64,000 nt of DNA from G965267605 sp965267605 (lineage in GTDB: Bacteria; Bacteroidota; Bacteroidia; Flavobacteriales_E; Vicingaceae). Position numbers and translations under genes: made by a program. Location of the stretch: the NCBI GenBank assembly GCA_965267605.1, contig OZ254088.1:3224001-3288000 (forward strand). The letters run 5' to 3'. The notes beneath the pieces were generated by a model that saw only the letters and a program-made list of their open reading frames with translations, was not told the origin of the DNA and did not search any database. This document shows, in pieces, positions 26,961 through 35,689 of the stretch (positions are counted from its first letter, which is position 1; the number at the start of each line of letters is the position of its first letter).

Positions 26961-27466
26961 AGCCACATATAATAGTTTGATATTGAGTGCCCGTTCTCAA
27001 AGTGGTTGACAAACCTTTCACCCAAAGTGTATCCGTGCCGTTCGTAGAAGCGAATTCCCCTTGCATTGTGTACGTTGACCACCAGCTTGATTTTGGAGCA
27101 TTTAACGCTAAGGGCTTCCTGTTTAACAAAGTCCACCACACGGGTGCCAATTCCTTGACCTCTATACGCTTCCAACAGGTATAGTTTGTCCAGTAGGAGG
27201 GTTTTCATTTCTGGTTGATGATGTAAGGCTAAATAACCAACAGGTTGTTTGCCAAACGCAAGGAGGTAAATGTGAAAGTCATTGTCAACCTGCCGTTGTA
27301 AGGCATCCGGGGAGATGTATTTCTTGATGTAGAAAGCTGTATGATCAGCCGGGATACTATCACGGTAGAAATCAGGTAAGATCTGCCAGGCTAGCTTTTC
27401 GATCATCTCAAACTCCTGATTTCTAGTCGCTTCTGTAATGCTCAATTGATTTTTGTAAGTACTCAC
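26948..27466 (-). CDS. GNAT acetyltransferase 1
   Basis: A 172-residue GNAT. The acetyl-CoA pyrophosphate-binding motif A is DKLYLLEAYRGQGIGTRVVD (RGQGIG loop), followed by NVHNARGIRFYERHGYTLGE, the motif B region with the conserved N..A..FYE and GY. Start is GTG. The family acetylates amines, amino acids or proteins; its substrate is unknown. It is divergent from the large + strand cluster that carries five more GNAT genes, across a short shared promoter region. Confidence 0.85.
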   Translation of the reverse strand: MSTYKNQLSITEATRNQEFEMIEKLAWQILPDFYRDSIPADHTAFYIKKYISPDALQRQVDNDFHIYLLAFGKQPVGYLALHHQPEMKTLLLDKLYLLEAYRGQGIGTRVVDFVKQEALSVKCSKIKLVVNVHNARGIRFYERHGYTLGERFVNHFENGHSISNYYMWLCIS

Positions 27467-27476
27467 GACCTAAAAA

Positions 27477-27502
27477 TGTACTGAAAGAACAAAAATAGTA
27501 CA
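27477..27502. promoter_or_regulatory. inverted repeat in the divergent GNAT promoter region
   Basis: TGTACT (27477-27482) and AGTACA (27497-27502) are inverted repeats separated by 14 bases, between the two divergent acetyltransferase genes. A third AGTACT lies at 27459-27464, over the start of the minus-strand gene. The TetR protein encoded in the cluster is a candidate binder, but this is inference and the spacing is not typical for a TetR operator. Confidence 0.25.
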
Positions 27503-27544
27503 AAAATTATTAATATTGTATGGGTGTTACCAGGTAAGTATCAA

Positions 27545-28066
27545 ATGTTAGCACAGGATATCACCATACAAATAGCCAATACGAAGAGAGACTATGAGGC
27601 GGTGGTGCTTCTTTTTGAAGCATACTCGACCTGGTGCAGAGCCAATTTTGTTAAGCACGGTATGGTGGAGGCCAGCGATGACAGATTAACCTCTTTTAAC
27701 CAGGAAGAGGTGCCCGGGGTCTTTGCTGAAGATGGATGTGCAATACTGATTGCCTATGGAGATGACAGGGAGGCCGGTTGTGCGTTTTTGAGAAAACTGG
27801 ACGATCAGTATTGTGAGATGAAGCGGCTATATGTGGCCCCTGAATTCAGAAGAACAGGATTGGGCTTAAGATTAATGGAAGATCTAATGGCACTGGCGGT
27901 CGAACGTGGCTATCGTTACATGCGGATTACAAGTCATTCACAATACATGGGCAAGGCGATCAAAATGTACCATGACTATGGCTTTTATAACATTGACAAT
28001 TATGTGGAAGATCCATTGCAGGCAGGAGACACTTATATGGAATACAATCTTCAAAAGTTGAAATAG
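27545..28066 (+). CDS. GNAT acetyltransferase 2
   Basis: A 173-residue GNAT beginning MLAQDITIQIANTKRDYEAV. Motif A is MKRLYVAPEFRRTGLGLRLM (RRTGLG loop) and motif B SQYMGKAIKMYHDYGFYNI. A GTG at 27524 would add seven residues. It resembles the small amino-acid or amine N-acetyltransferases; the substrate is not known. First gene of the + strand cluster, 12 bases before the TetR gene. Confidence 0.82.
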   Translation: MLAQDITIQIANTKRDYEAVVLLFEAYSTWCRANFVKHGMVEASDDRLTSFNQEEVPGVFAEDGCAILIAYGDDREAGCAFLRKLDDQYCEMKRLYVAPEFRRTGLGLRLMEDLMALAVERGYRYMRITSHSQYMGKAIKMYHDYGFYNIDNYVEDPLQAGDTYMEYNLQKLK

Positions 28067-28078
28067 AAAACAGAGGAA

Positions 28079-28693
28079 ATGGAGAACAGTACAACGCTGG
28101 AGTTGACGGAGAAGCAACTGAAACGGAAAGAGAGGATCTTAAATGTTGCGGAAACCCATATATACAAGAATGGGTTTTACAAGCTATCGTTAGACGATTT
28201 GGTGCAAACGCTAAGAATTAGCAAGAGCACCATCTACGAGAATTTTGGATCAAAGGAGGGACTGGTGGAAGCAGTGGTAGAACGTTTTGAGGAAAAGATG
28301 GAATCCGAACTGGAAGACCTGGTATTTAATGATGACCGATCGGTTACCGACCGATTGTTGAGTGTGGCGGAGTTTCAGGGGAAAATAGTTAGTGAGTTAA
28401 CCAGCAGGTTTCTGAATGATCTGAGGATACATACCCCGGACCTGTGGGAGTTGCACCTTGAGAGGAAGGCCAATAGGAGGGAAAAGTACTACCGTAAACT
28501 GATCGAGCAGGGGTTTAAGGCTGGAGTTTTCGATAGAAAACTGGATCTCGAATTTGTGTTGCGCCTTTACATGGAGATGAGTGGACTGGTGTGTACATCT
28601 GATATGCTGGATCACGTTTCCATGAACAGAACTGAAGCCTACGCAAGCATTATTGCAATTTTTCTGAAAGGCGTTAAACCAACTGATACATGA
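28079..28693 (+). CDS. TetR-family transcriptional regulator
   Basis: A 204-residue regulator. The N-terminal helix-turn-helix is plain: RKERILNVAETHIYKNGFYK followed by LDDLVQTLRISKSTIYENFG (residues about 16-60), then a helical ligand-binding domain. A GAGGA ribosome site precedes the ATG by 4 bases. It lies inside the acetyltransferase cluster and overlaps the next gene by four bases, so it is likely to govern this cluster in response to a small molecule. Confidence 0.9.
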   Translation: MENSTTLELTEKQLKRKERILNVAETHIYKNGFYKLSLDDLVQTLRISKSTIYENFGSKEGLVEAVVERFEEKMESELEDLVFNDDRSVTDRLLSVAEFQGKIVSELTSRFLNDLRIHTPDLWELHLERKANRREKYYRKLIEQGFKAGVFDRKLDLEFVLRLYMEMSGLVCTSDMLDHVSMNRTEAYASIIAIFLKGVKPTDT

Positions 28694-29292
28694 AGACCTA
28701 TAAGATACGATGGGGACTTGAGTGCGACTGCGATGCCATTGCGGCCATCTATGCTCCATACGTAACGGATTCCGTGGTAAGTTTTGAAGAGGTCGCTCCC
28801 GATGGAGAGGAAATGTGGAAGCGCATGCAAAAGTCATTTGAGAAACATGCATGGTTGGTGTGTGAATGTGAAGGTGCAGTGGCAGGGTTTGCATATGCAG
28901 GTGTACACCGTCAAAGGAAGGCTTACCAGTGGGTGGCGGAGACCTCCATATACGTACATGAAGATCACCGTAAAGAAGGTGTTGCAACGGCTCTGTATAA
29001 TGCGTTGCATGAGGTTCTTAGGGAGCAAGGATACGTATTGACCTACGCTGGCATGACCCTGCCCAACATACCCAGCAAAGGATTTCATGAAAATTTCGGA
29101 TACGAACCCTTTGCAGTATATGAGAATTCAGGCTTCAAGTTTGGCCAATGGCATTCAACAGGATGGTGGAGACGACCGTTGTGCGATTTGCCAGCTCAGC
29201 CTCAGGAAATTAAAACGATCAGACAATTGGATCAAAGATGGGTAGACAGGGTTTTTTCAGAAGCTGTTTCCCTAATGAATCATGTGGAGTAA
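28690..29292 (+). CDS. phosphinothricin/MnaT-type N-acetyltransferase (GNAT 3)
   Basis: A 200-residue GNAT of the Pat/Bar/MnaT group. CDAIAAIYAPYVTDSVVSFE at the N-terminus, the AYQWVAETSIYVHEDHRKEG motif (HRKEGVA loop) and the NIPSKGFHENFGYEP block followed by GWWRRPL are hallmarks. Members acetylate phosphinothricin, methionine sulphoximine or methionine sulphone. Overlaps the TetR stop by four bases; its own end overlaps the next gene by 11 bases. Confidence 0.88.
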   Translation: MKTYKIRWGLECDCDAIAAIYAPYVTDSVVSFEEVAPDGEEMWKRMQKSFEKHAWLVCECEGAVAGFAYAGVHRQRKAYQWVAETSIYVHEDHRKEGVATALYNALHEVLREQGYVLTYAGMTLPNIPSKGFHENFGYEPFAVYENSGFKFGQWHSTGWWRRPLCDLPAQPQEIKTIRQLDQRWVDRVFSEAVSLMNHVE

Positions 29293-29725
29293 AGAGCAAA
29301 TAACAGAACTGATACAGCGATTCGAGGCAGGTGTATTACCTCGGACCGAATGGACCCATGAGGCGCACCTGGTTATGGGTGTTGCATACGTACTTGAGTA
29401 CCCTTTTGAAAAAGCTATGGAAAGGGCGAGAGAACACATTATCGCCCACAATGAGGCGGTAGGAACACGCAATACTCAAGAAGAAGGTTATCATGAAACC
29501 ATCACCCGCTTCTGGTTGATCATGATTAAAATGTTTCTTGTGAGAACCACTACTACGTCCGTAGATGAAGCGGTCAATCTGTTTTTGCAATCTCGCAATG
29601 CAGATAAAAGTGTGCCTCTGAATTACTATTCTAAGCAAGAGCTTTTCTCTACATGGGCGAGGACCGAATGGGTTCCACCTCTGAACCCCATTGTACCAAT
29701 CATCGACAACGCATTTCAGCTATGA
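29282..29725 (+). CDS. conserved protein of unknown function in GNAT cluster
   Basis: A 147-residue soluble, helical protein. The conserved-looking block TEWTHEAHLVMGVAYVLEYP followed by RNTQEEGYHETITRFWLIMI is found in short proteins that I know only as hypothetical; His and Glu residues are well placed for a metal or haem site, but this is speculation. The gene overlaps both neighbours (11 and 4 bases) and so is firmly in the cluster transcript. Confidence 0.7.
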   Translation: MWSKEQITELIQRFEAGVLPRTEWTHEAHLVMGVAYVLEYPFEKAMERAREHIIAHNEAVGTRNTQEEGYHETITRFWLIMIKMFLVRTTTTSVDEAVNLFLQSRNADKSVPLNYYSKQELFSTWARTEWVPPLNPIVPIIDNAFQL

Positions 29726-30627
29726 TCAAAAGTTTACCCGAACCGATTACCAGACATTCAGGTGCTAAAATTGATCTGGATGGAGTCTCTTCCCATCTGG
29801 TGCAGGCAGGAGATCAGCAGTTCATTTTCATGAAATTCGATCATGATGTTGACGTGCCTGAGCATTCCCATGAGGCACAATGGGGCATTGTACTGAATGG
29901 CGAAGTGGAACTTTCTATTGAAGGAAAGCCAAGAGTGCTTCGAAAAGGCGATACCTACTTTATAGAAAAGGATCAATTACACTCTGCCCGGATCAAAAAA
30001 GGATACCAGGATCTAACGCTGTTTGACCATGCGAACCGATATGAACCGGAATCCAATGCGGCTCAGAAATCTCAAAGTGTAGACAAGCTAACAACGGATC
30101 GAACTGTTTTGAGAAAAATGACAGTAGAGGATGCGGTCCCATTGTTGGCATTGGTGGAACGTAACCGGAAGACCCTGTTGAAACATTTTGGAAGACACTA
30201 CAAAGACATGCTAACCACCGATCAGGTGAGACATTTTATAGTTGCCAATGAAGTGAAATGGAACGAAAGAACCGAGCTGAACTTTGGTATCTGGAGGTAC
30301 GATTCGTTGGTGGGTGTAATGATGATAAAGAACTGTGATTGGTGGCATTGCAAGTGTGAGTTAGCGTATTACCTCGATGAAGAGTTACACGGCAAAGGAA
30401 TTATGACAGAGGTGATGAAAAGAACCATTTCATTTTGCTTCGAAGAGTTGAAGATGGAAAAGCTTAACCTGCGAACCGCATTGGACAATTATGCCAGCCA
30501 AAAAGTGGCCACCAGGAATGGCTTCGAGTTCGAAGGTGTACGAAAGAAAGACTTCAAAAGAGTAAGTGGTGAAATTGTTGATACCAACAATTATGGGATA
30601 ACCAAAGAAGCTTATGAAAGCCATTGA
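29722..30627 (+). CDS. cupin-GNAT fusion protein
   Basis: A 301-residue two-domain protein. Residues 1-105 are a cupin: the metal-site pattern HSHEAQWGIVLNGEVEL (His pair and Gln/Glu) and GDTYFIEKDQLHSARI are present. Residues about 120-301 form a RimJ/RimL-type acetyltransferase: LRKMTVEDAVPLLALVERNR, AYYLDEELHGKGIMTEVMKR (motif A) and LRTALDNYASQKVATRNGFE (motif B). The start at 29722 overlaps the preceding stop as ATGA; in-frame upstream codons belong to the neighbour's DNA. The cupin may sense or bind the substrate or product that the GNAT domain acts on. Ends 14 bases inside the next gene. Confidence 0.82.
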   Translation: MIKSLPEPITRHSGAKIDLDGVSSHLVQAGDQQFIFMKFDHDVDVPEHSHEAQWGIVLNGEVELSIEGKPRVLRKGDTYFIEKDQLHSARIKKGYQDLTLFDHANRYEPESNAAQKSQSVDKLTTDRTVLRKMTVEDAVPLLALVERNRKTLLKHFGRHYKDMLTTDQVRHFIVANEVKWNERTELNFGIWRYDSLVGVMMIKNCDWWHCKCELAYYLDEELHGKGIMTEVMKRTISFCFEELKMEKLNLRTALDNYASQKVATRNGFEFEGVRKKDFKRVSGEIVDTNNYGITKEAYESH

Positions 30628-31774
30628 TTGTCAGAAAGACAAGTTCGTATTGAAGGAGGGGATAGCCTACCTCAACGGAGGATATATGACCCCTATGCTT
30701 AAGACTGGAAGAAATGCGGTGGAGGCGCGTTTGATCCAAATGGAAGATCCATCTTCCTTTGATGTGGATGGTTACTTTGGGTTTCCTGATGAGCTGCGCA
30801 AGCTGTACGCACGAATCATAGGAACTGAAGATGAGAATCGTATAGCATTAACCCCTTCTGTTTCTTATGGAGTGGCCAATGCTGCACGCCAGGTAAGACC
30901 TGTAAGGGGAAGCAATATTGTATTGAATCATGAGCAGTTTCCCAGCAATTACTATTCATGGAAACGCTTGGCGGAGGATTTTGGTTGCGAGATAAGAATG
31001 GTTGGCCCGCCTATCGAAACCAAGGATCGAGGGAAACGATGGAATGAAGCATTATTGAAGGCAATAGATGCCAATACAGCTGTAGTCAGTATTGCACCGC
31101 TATTCCATGCAGATGGCACCTTGTTTGATCTGCCGAAGATCGGCCAAAAGGCGAAGAGCAATGGGGCAGTATTCATTGTAGATGGTACCCAAGCCATCGG
31201 TGCGATGGCTTTTGATATCAGATCAATACAAGCAGATGCGGTTGTATGCGCCAGCTACAAGTGGTTACTCGGAACCATAGGTAACAGTATGGCATACTAT
31301 GGGGATTTCTTTGATGCAGGAATACCCATAGAGGAAAGTTGGCAGGTTCACGAAGGCTACCGTGATTTTGCAAATCTGGCCCAATACAAACCGGAATTAT
31401 TACCAAAGGGAATGCGATACTCCTCAGGCGGGTATCACGGACTGTTGAATATGCCTGTGCTATTGCAAGGGGCAAGACAATTGGTTGAATGGGCCCCCGG
31501 GGCAGTGGCTGGTTATGCCAGGGAGCTATTCGCACCGTATGAAGAGCGCCTAACCGAGATGGGTTGCATACTTGAGGATATCGAACACAGGGCTCCTCAT
31601 TTATTTGGAATAAGGTTTTCCAGACCAGTGGATATACCTGCATTGAAGGCAAAACTCTTGGAAGAGAAAGTGATCACTTCAGTGCGAAGGGATGCGCTAC
31701 GAATATCTCTCAGTGTCTATAACACGGGAGATGACCTGGAAAGATTGATTGAAGTATTGAAGACAACTGGTTAA
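30614..31774 (+). CDS. PLP-dependent aminotransferase class V family protein
   Basis: A 386-residue enzyme of the class V fold (isopenicillin epimerase / cysteine desulphurase-like). AVFIVDGTQAIGAMAFDI holds the PLP-pairing Asp and Gln, and VVCASYKWLLG contains the Schiff-base Lys (about residue 215). The first residues (FVLKEGIAYLNGGYMTP) are the usual opening. The substrate cannot be named; desulphurase, lyase, epimerase and transaminase activities all occur in the family. It overlaps the cupin-GNAT gene by 14 bases, and DinB follows after 6 bases. Confidence 0.85.
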   Translation: MKAIDCQKDKFVLKEGIAYLNGGYMTPMLKTGRNAVEARLIQMEDPSSFDVDGYFGFPDELRKLYARIIGTEDENRIALTPSVSYGVANAARQVRPVRGSNIVLNHEQFPSNYYSWKRLAEDFGCEIRMVGPPIETKDRGKRWNEALLKAIDANTAVVSIAPLFHADGTLFDLPKIGQKAKSNGAVFIVDGTQAIGAMAFDIRSIQADAVVCASYKWLLGTIGNSMAYYGDFFDAGIPIEESWQVHEGYRDFANLAQYKPELLPKGMRYSSGGYHGLLNMPVLLQGARQLVEWAPGAVAGYARELFAPYEERLTEMGCILEDIEHRAPHLFGIRFSRPVDIPALKAKLLEEKVITSVRRDALRISLSVYNTGDDLERLIEVLKTTG

Positions 31775-31780
31775 TCAAAC

Positions 31781-32230
31781 ATGAAATGTAAGATGTACCA
31801 AACCGAGATCCATAATATCATCGGAGAAGCACGGGCAGAAATGGTGAATATCTCTGATGAGCAGTTTCAGAGTAAACCCCAACCGAATCGTTGGTCCAAG
31901 CAGGAAATACTTGGGCACCTTATTGATTCTGCACAGGTTAACTACAGGCGGTTTCAAGAGATCGCCAATGGATCTGATGGCTATAAGATTGAGCCTTATC
32001 CGCAAGATAAACTCGTCAGTGAAAATAGATATCAGCAAGCCAACAGGGTGATATTGACGCAACAATGGGTGGATGCGAATGAAAAGATAACCTCCTTACT
32101 GTCTGTGTTTCAGGCTGAAGACCTCAATCGTAAGGTGATGGTAGACCAGGAGGAGCGTGACCTGAATTTCCTTATAGCCGATTACATACGTCATATGGAA
32201 CATCATTTGAAACAGATACTTGAAAACTGA
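31781..32230 (+). CDS. DinB-family protein
   Basis: A 149-residue four-helix DinB/YfiT-type protein. QPNRWSKQEILGHLIDSAQV (first metal His) and ADYIRHMEHHLKQIL (last two His of the usual three) are visible. Family members bind divalent metal and several are thiol-dependent transferases (bacillithiol or mycothiol). The start may be ATG at 31781 or 31793. It belongs to the cluster transcript. Confidence 0.82.
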   Translation: MKCKMYQTEIHNIIGEARAEMVNISDEQFQSKPQPNRWSKQEILGHLIDSAQVNYRRFQEIANGSDGYKIEPYPQDKLVSENRYQQANRVILTQQWVDANEKITSLLSVFQAEDLNRKVMVDQEERDLNFLIADYIRHMEHHLKQILEN

Positions 32231-32238
32231 TCGTATCC

Positions 32239-32655
32239 ATGAAGTTTGATCCAATAGTGAAAGAGCAGCTGCCAACGGTACTTGAATACCAGGCCCTGAG
32301 GGATACAACAGACTGGAGAAGCGTTGAGAATGAAGCAGCAGATGAGGGTTTAAAAGGCAGCTTGTATGCTGTCTGTGTATATGACGAAAATGCAATTGTT
32401 GGAATGGGAAGGGTGATAGGCGATGGAGGGCTCTATTACTATATCCAGGACATGATCGTAGCACCGGATTACCACAGAGAAGGTGTAGGCAAACTGATCC
32501 TGGGCAAACTGATGAATTACATCAATGACGTAGCTCAAAACAATGCGTTTGTGGGATTAATGGCGGCTCAGGGTTCGGAAGAATTCTATCGCAAGATGGG
32601 ATTTCAGACAAGAACGAAGGATCGCCCTGGGATGTACCTGGAAATAGTAAAATGA
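32239..32655 (+). CDS. GNAT acetyltransferase 5
   Basis: A 138-residue compact GNAT. IQDMIVAPDYHREGVGKLIL is motif A (HREGVG loop), followed by FVGLMAAQGSEEFYRKMGFQ, motif B. The short form is like acetyltransferases of amines and aminoglycoside-like substrates; the actual substrate is unknown. Eight bases after DinB and 31 before the next GNAT gene. Confidence 0.85.
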   Translation: MKFDPIVKEQLPTVLEYQALRDTTDWRSVENEAADEGLKGSLYAVCVYDENAIVGMGRVIGDGGLYYYIQDMIVAPDYHREGVGKLILGKLMNYINDVAQNNAFVGLMAAQGSEEFYRKMGFQTRTKDRPGMYLEIVK

Positions 32656-32686
32656 ACAATAGAATCTTAAACAGAGCAGTGCACCA

Positions 32687-33208
32687 ATGCAAGTGTATGG
32701 ACCAATAGAGATCTCTGTGATCACGCAATGTGATGATAAGATAGTTGGCGCTGTGATAAACCTCCTTGAGCTTGCTTTCAAAGGCTACAGACACCTCTAT
32801 ACGGAACAGGCGTATCAGGCAACAGTTCCAAATGAAGAAGGGTTAGAGAAGAGGATCGTAACCGGACTCCTGTTGGTAGCCCAGGTGAAAGATGAGATAG
32901 TAGGAACGGCCACGTTAAATCGCCAGGATGAATCGGGTTATATACTTGGAATGGCTGTACATCCGGAGCATAGAGGACATGGAATAGGGCGAGACCTTTT
33001 GCTTGAGATAATGGATCTCGCTGAAATGTTGAACATGGTTGAGTTAAGGTTGCACACCACTCCTTTTTTGAGAACAGCGATCCAACTATATGAGAAGAAC
33101 GGATTCAGGATCACGGGAGAGCCAATTAAGCCTCTGGGTACAACATTGATAGAAATGACAAAACAACTCAAACCTGGAAATAGGAAGAATGGAACCAAGA
33201 TTCGATAA
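32687..33208 (+). CDS. GNAT acetyltransferase 6
   Basis: A 173-residue GNAT with motif A ILGMAVHPEHRGHGIGRDLL (RGHGIG loop) and motif B LRTAIQLYEKNGFRITGEPI. Its end overlaps the thioesterase gene by 20 bases. Substrate unknown. Its divergence from GNAT 5 suggests separate substrates rather than a recent duplication. Confidence 0.85.
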   Translation: MQVYGPIEISVITQCDDKIVGAVINLLELAFKGYRHLYTEQAYQATVPNEEGLEKRIVTGLLLVAQVKDEIVGTATLNRQDESGYILGMAVHPEHRGHGIGRDLLLEIMDLAEMLNMVELRLHTTPFLRTAIQLYEKNGFRITGEPIKPLGTTLIEMTKQLKPGNRKNGTKIR

Positions 33209-33629
33209 CTACAAAGAGAAGGTAGAGGCCAGTTTTGCACGACAAAAGTTCATGGGGTGGATCGGTGCAAACTTGACCGAGATCAAACCTGGATACTGCG
33301 AAATAGTGCTGCCATACAATGAAAACCTTACACAGCAACATGGATTCTTTCATGCCGGTATTGTCAGCACCCTTGCAGACAACGCAGCCGGGTACGCTGC
33401 ATTTTCACTTATGCATGAAATGTCAACCATACTTACGGTGGAATTCAAGCTTAATCTTCTTTCTCCCGGGGATGGAGAGCAATTAAGGGCCGTAGCAGAG
33501 GTATTGAAATCAGGGAAGACCTTGGCCATTTGTCGCTCAGAGGTATACGTTACCAAGGATGGGACTGAGAAGATTTGCGCTGCAGCTCAGTCCACCTTAA
33601 TGGAATTGAAAAACAAAAGTGATGATTAG
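33189..33629 (+). CDS. PaaI-type hotdog-fold thioesterase
   Basis: A 146-residue thioesterase. The hotdog motif is NLTQQHGFFHAGIVSTLADN (QHGFFHAG, with HGG-type active-site surroundings and the later Asp), and strands TVEFKLNLLSPG and LAICRSEVYVTKDG complete the fold. It would cleave acyl-CoA thioesters; with several acetyltransferases next to it, it may act on acyl-CoA by-products. It starts 20 bases inside GNAT 6. Confidence 0.85.
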   Translation: MEPRFDNYKEKVEASFARQKFMGWIGANLTEIKPGYCEIVLPYNENLTQQHGFFHAGIVSTLADNAAGYAAFSLMHEMSTILTVEFKLNLLSPGDGEQLRAVAEVLKSGKTLAICRSEVYVTKDGTEKICAAAQSTLMELKNKSDD

Positions 33630-33659
33630 TGTTCGTAAGAGCACATTAACTAAGGAGAT

Positions 33660-34466
33660 ATGGAGAAAGCATATGTATTAGGAACTGACAAAGCTGAAAT
33701 GCATAGGTTAGGTTTTCAGCATCAGGTATGGGCCAAACAAGCGTATGCCGGATGGGAACGTGGTGGTTTTACGTGGGGCCAGCAATTACTTGATCTGGGA
33801 TGTGGGCCTGGATTTACCACCAAGGCTTTGGCTTATCTGGTTGGACCTGAAGGGAAGGTGATTGGTGTGGATCAATCTGCCACGTATCTGGAATTTCTTG
33901 ATCACGTGGCGAGCCTTCACAGACTACCTATCGAGACACAATGCTCCAGTTTTAACGAAATGTCTTTAGATGCTACTAGTCTGGATGGGGCGTATTGTCG
34001 CTGGGCATTGGCTTGGGTATCCAATCCGGAAGAAGTAGTTCAAAAGGTAATTGATGCACTTAAACCAGGAGGAACGTTCGTTGCACATGAATACTTCGAT
34101 TGGATGGAGGTATTTACTCAACTTCCCAAGTCCAACATCAAATCAAGTTTAGAGGCTGTGATAAAGAGCTACGATGACGAAGGTGGGGATATTGATATAG
34201 GAAGAAGGTTGCCCACTATTCTTGGTAAAAAAGGAATGGAGGTAATGAGTGTAACTCCGCTAACCCGCATTGCACGTCCGGGCGAATGGGCTTGGCACTG
34301 GCCCAAAACCTTCTTGCATCTGTATTTACCGAAGCTTGTAGAGCAAGGCAGGATTACCAAAGAAATGTGTGATGGGGCACTGAATGAATGGACGGAATTA
34401 GAGGACGTAGAGGGAGCCTATTGTTTTACACCACCAATGTTAGAGGTCGTAGCCAAAAAGAAATGA
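33660..34466 (+). CDS. SAM-dependent methyltransferase
   Basis: A 268-residue class I methyltransferase. Motif I LLDLGCGPGFTTKALAYLVG with the acidic VIGVDQS (motif II) and AYCRWALAWVSNPEEVVQKV, DALKPGGTFVAHEY (motifs IV-V) are clear. It resembles UbiE/COQ5-like small-molecule methyltransferases. The substrate is unknown. Starts 30 bases after the thioesterase with a good GGAG ribosome site, and ends 1 base before the next gene. Confidence 0.85.
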   Translation: MEKAYVLGTDKAEMHRLGFQHQVWAKQAYAGWERGGFTWGQQLLDLGCGPGFTTKALAYLVGPEGKVIGVDQSATYLEFLDHVASLHRLPIETQCSSFNEMSLDATSLDGAYCRWALAWVSNPEEVVQKVIDALKPGGTFVAHEYFDWMEVFTQLPKSNIKSSLEAVIKSYDDEGGDIDIGRRLPTILGKKGMEVMSVTPLTRIARPGEWAWHWPKTFLHLYLPKLVEQGRITKEMCDGALNEWTELEDVEGAYCFTPPMLEVVAKKK

Positions 34467-34467
34467 T

Positions 34468-34797
34468 ATGGAGATCCAAATAGCAGATACACCTAAACCT
34501 CCATATTACGCGGTAATATTTACTACCAGGCGCACTGATCGAGAATCGGAATTATACCAGGAAATGAATGACCATCTGATGAAATTGGTGCGAGATCACG
34601 ATGGCTTCCTGGGGGTCGAATCCTCAGGACCTGGTTTAACAGTTACCTACTGGAGAGACCTGGAATCAATAAAAGAATGGAAACAGAATACCTTTCATGC
34701 TGAAGCGATTGAAAAAGGGAAGAGCAGCTTTTATTCAGAATTGATGACTCGTGTTTGCCTGGTAGAGCGAGATAATCATTTGGTAACTGGTGCCTAG
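34468..34797 (+). CDS. antibiotic biosynthesis monooxygenase-like (ABM) protein
   Basis: A 109-residue ferredoxin-fold protein. YYAVIFTTRRTDRESELYQE, VRDHDGFLGVESSGPGLTVT and YWRDLESIKEWKQNTFHAEA match the dimeric ABM/YgiN/DUF4188-type proteins. Such proteins oxidise small aromatic or polyketide substrates or handle haem, but many have no shown activity. It follows the methyltransferase by 1 base and precedes the exporter by 3, so the three are coupled. Confidence 0.82.
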   Translation: MEIQIADTPKPPYYAVIFTTRRTDRESELYQEMNDHLMKLVRDHDGFLGVESSGPGLTVTYWRDLESIKEWKQNTFHAEAIEKGKSSFYSELMTRVCLVERDNHLVTGA

Positions 34798-34800
34798 AAC

Positions 34801-35679
34801 GTGAAGGTCAGGCCAGAATTGTTATTTATTCTGCTCTCCTCTTTTATTGCAGGTAGCGGATTTATTCTGGTAAAGAAGGGATTGCTGGTATTCGACCCTG
34901 TTCAAGTAGCAACCAGCAGATTGTCTATGACTGGAATTGTGCTGCTGCCGTTCGCCTGGATGCACAGAAAGACTGTTCTAAAGAAACACATTGTTCCTTT
35001 ATTGGTGGTAGGGTTCGTAGGTATCTCCATCCCCGCCTTCATATTCGGTTTTGCATTGAGCCATATTGATAGCGCGCTGACGGCCGTCCTTAATGCAATG
35101 CCACCTCTCTGGATTGTGATCATCAGTTTGGTCGCATTTGGAACGAAAGTTAGGAGGCTCGCGTTTGTAGGGATTCTTATTGGTTTTGGTGGGGTTTGTA
35201 TGATGAGCATTACATGGCCGTTGGGTTGGAGGGGAGATTATGTGTACAGTGGATTGGTCTTGCTTGGGGGCATCTGTTACGCTATAAGCACACTTACCGT
35301 GCAGAGATACCTTCCCGATATATCCTCCATGGCTGTCACTGCCTTTAGCGTGGTGCTCATTCTTCCAGTCATGTTAATCGCAACGTTAAGCAGTGGGATA
35401 ACAGCCACTTACCTGAACTCGAGTTGGGCATTGGAGGCATTAGGCTGTATAGCCATAGTGGCCATTGCTGGAAGCGCGTTCAGCAATATGCTCTACTACC
35501 GGGTAATTCAATTGCGTGGGGCGCATTATGCTTCCGTGCTTTTTTATTTAATGCCAATTACTGCCACAAGTTGGGGGTTGGCAGATGGAGAACACCTGGG
35601 CTGGAGATACTTTGCCGGAATGCTTATGGTCTTTTCTGGTGTGTATCTGGTGATCAGGAGTAAAACCACACGCAGTTAA
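34801..35679 (+). CDS. EamA/DMT-family transporter
   Basis: A 292-residue permease with ten membrane segments made of two EamA repeats (about 1-135 and 145-285). The first begins LLFILLSSFIAGSGFILVKK, and the second shows LVLLGGICYAISTLTVQRYL. It uses a GTG start. Members export metabolites or amino acids; here the transporter is the last gene of the acetyltransferase cluster and could export its product or a waste compound. Confidence 0.85.
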   Translation: MKVRPELLFILLSSFIAGSGFILVKKGLLVFDPVQVATSRLSMTGIVLLPFAWMHRKTVLKKHIVPLLVVGFVGISIPAFIFGFALSHIDSALTAVLNAMPPLWIVIISLVAFGTKVRRLAFVGILIGFGGVCMMSITWPLGWRGDYVYSGLVLLGGICYAISTLTVQRYLPDISSMAVTAFSVVLILPVMLIATLSSGITATYLNSSWALEALGCIAIVAIAGSAFSNMLYYRVIQLRGAHYASVLFYLMPITATSWGLADGEHLGWRYFAGMLMVFSGVYLVIRSKTTRS

Positions 35680-35689
35680 ATGAAAGAAC

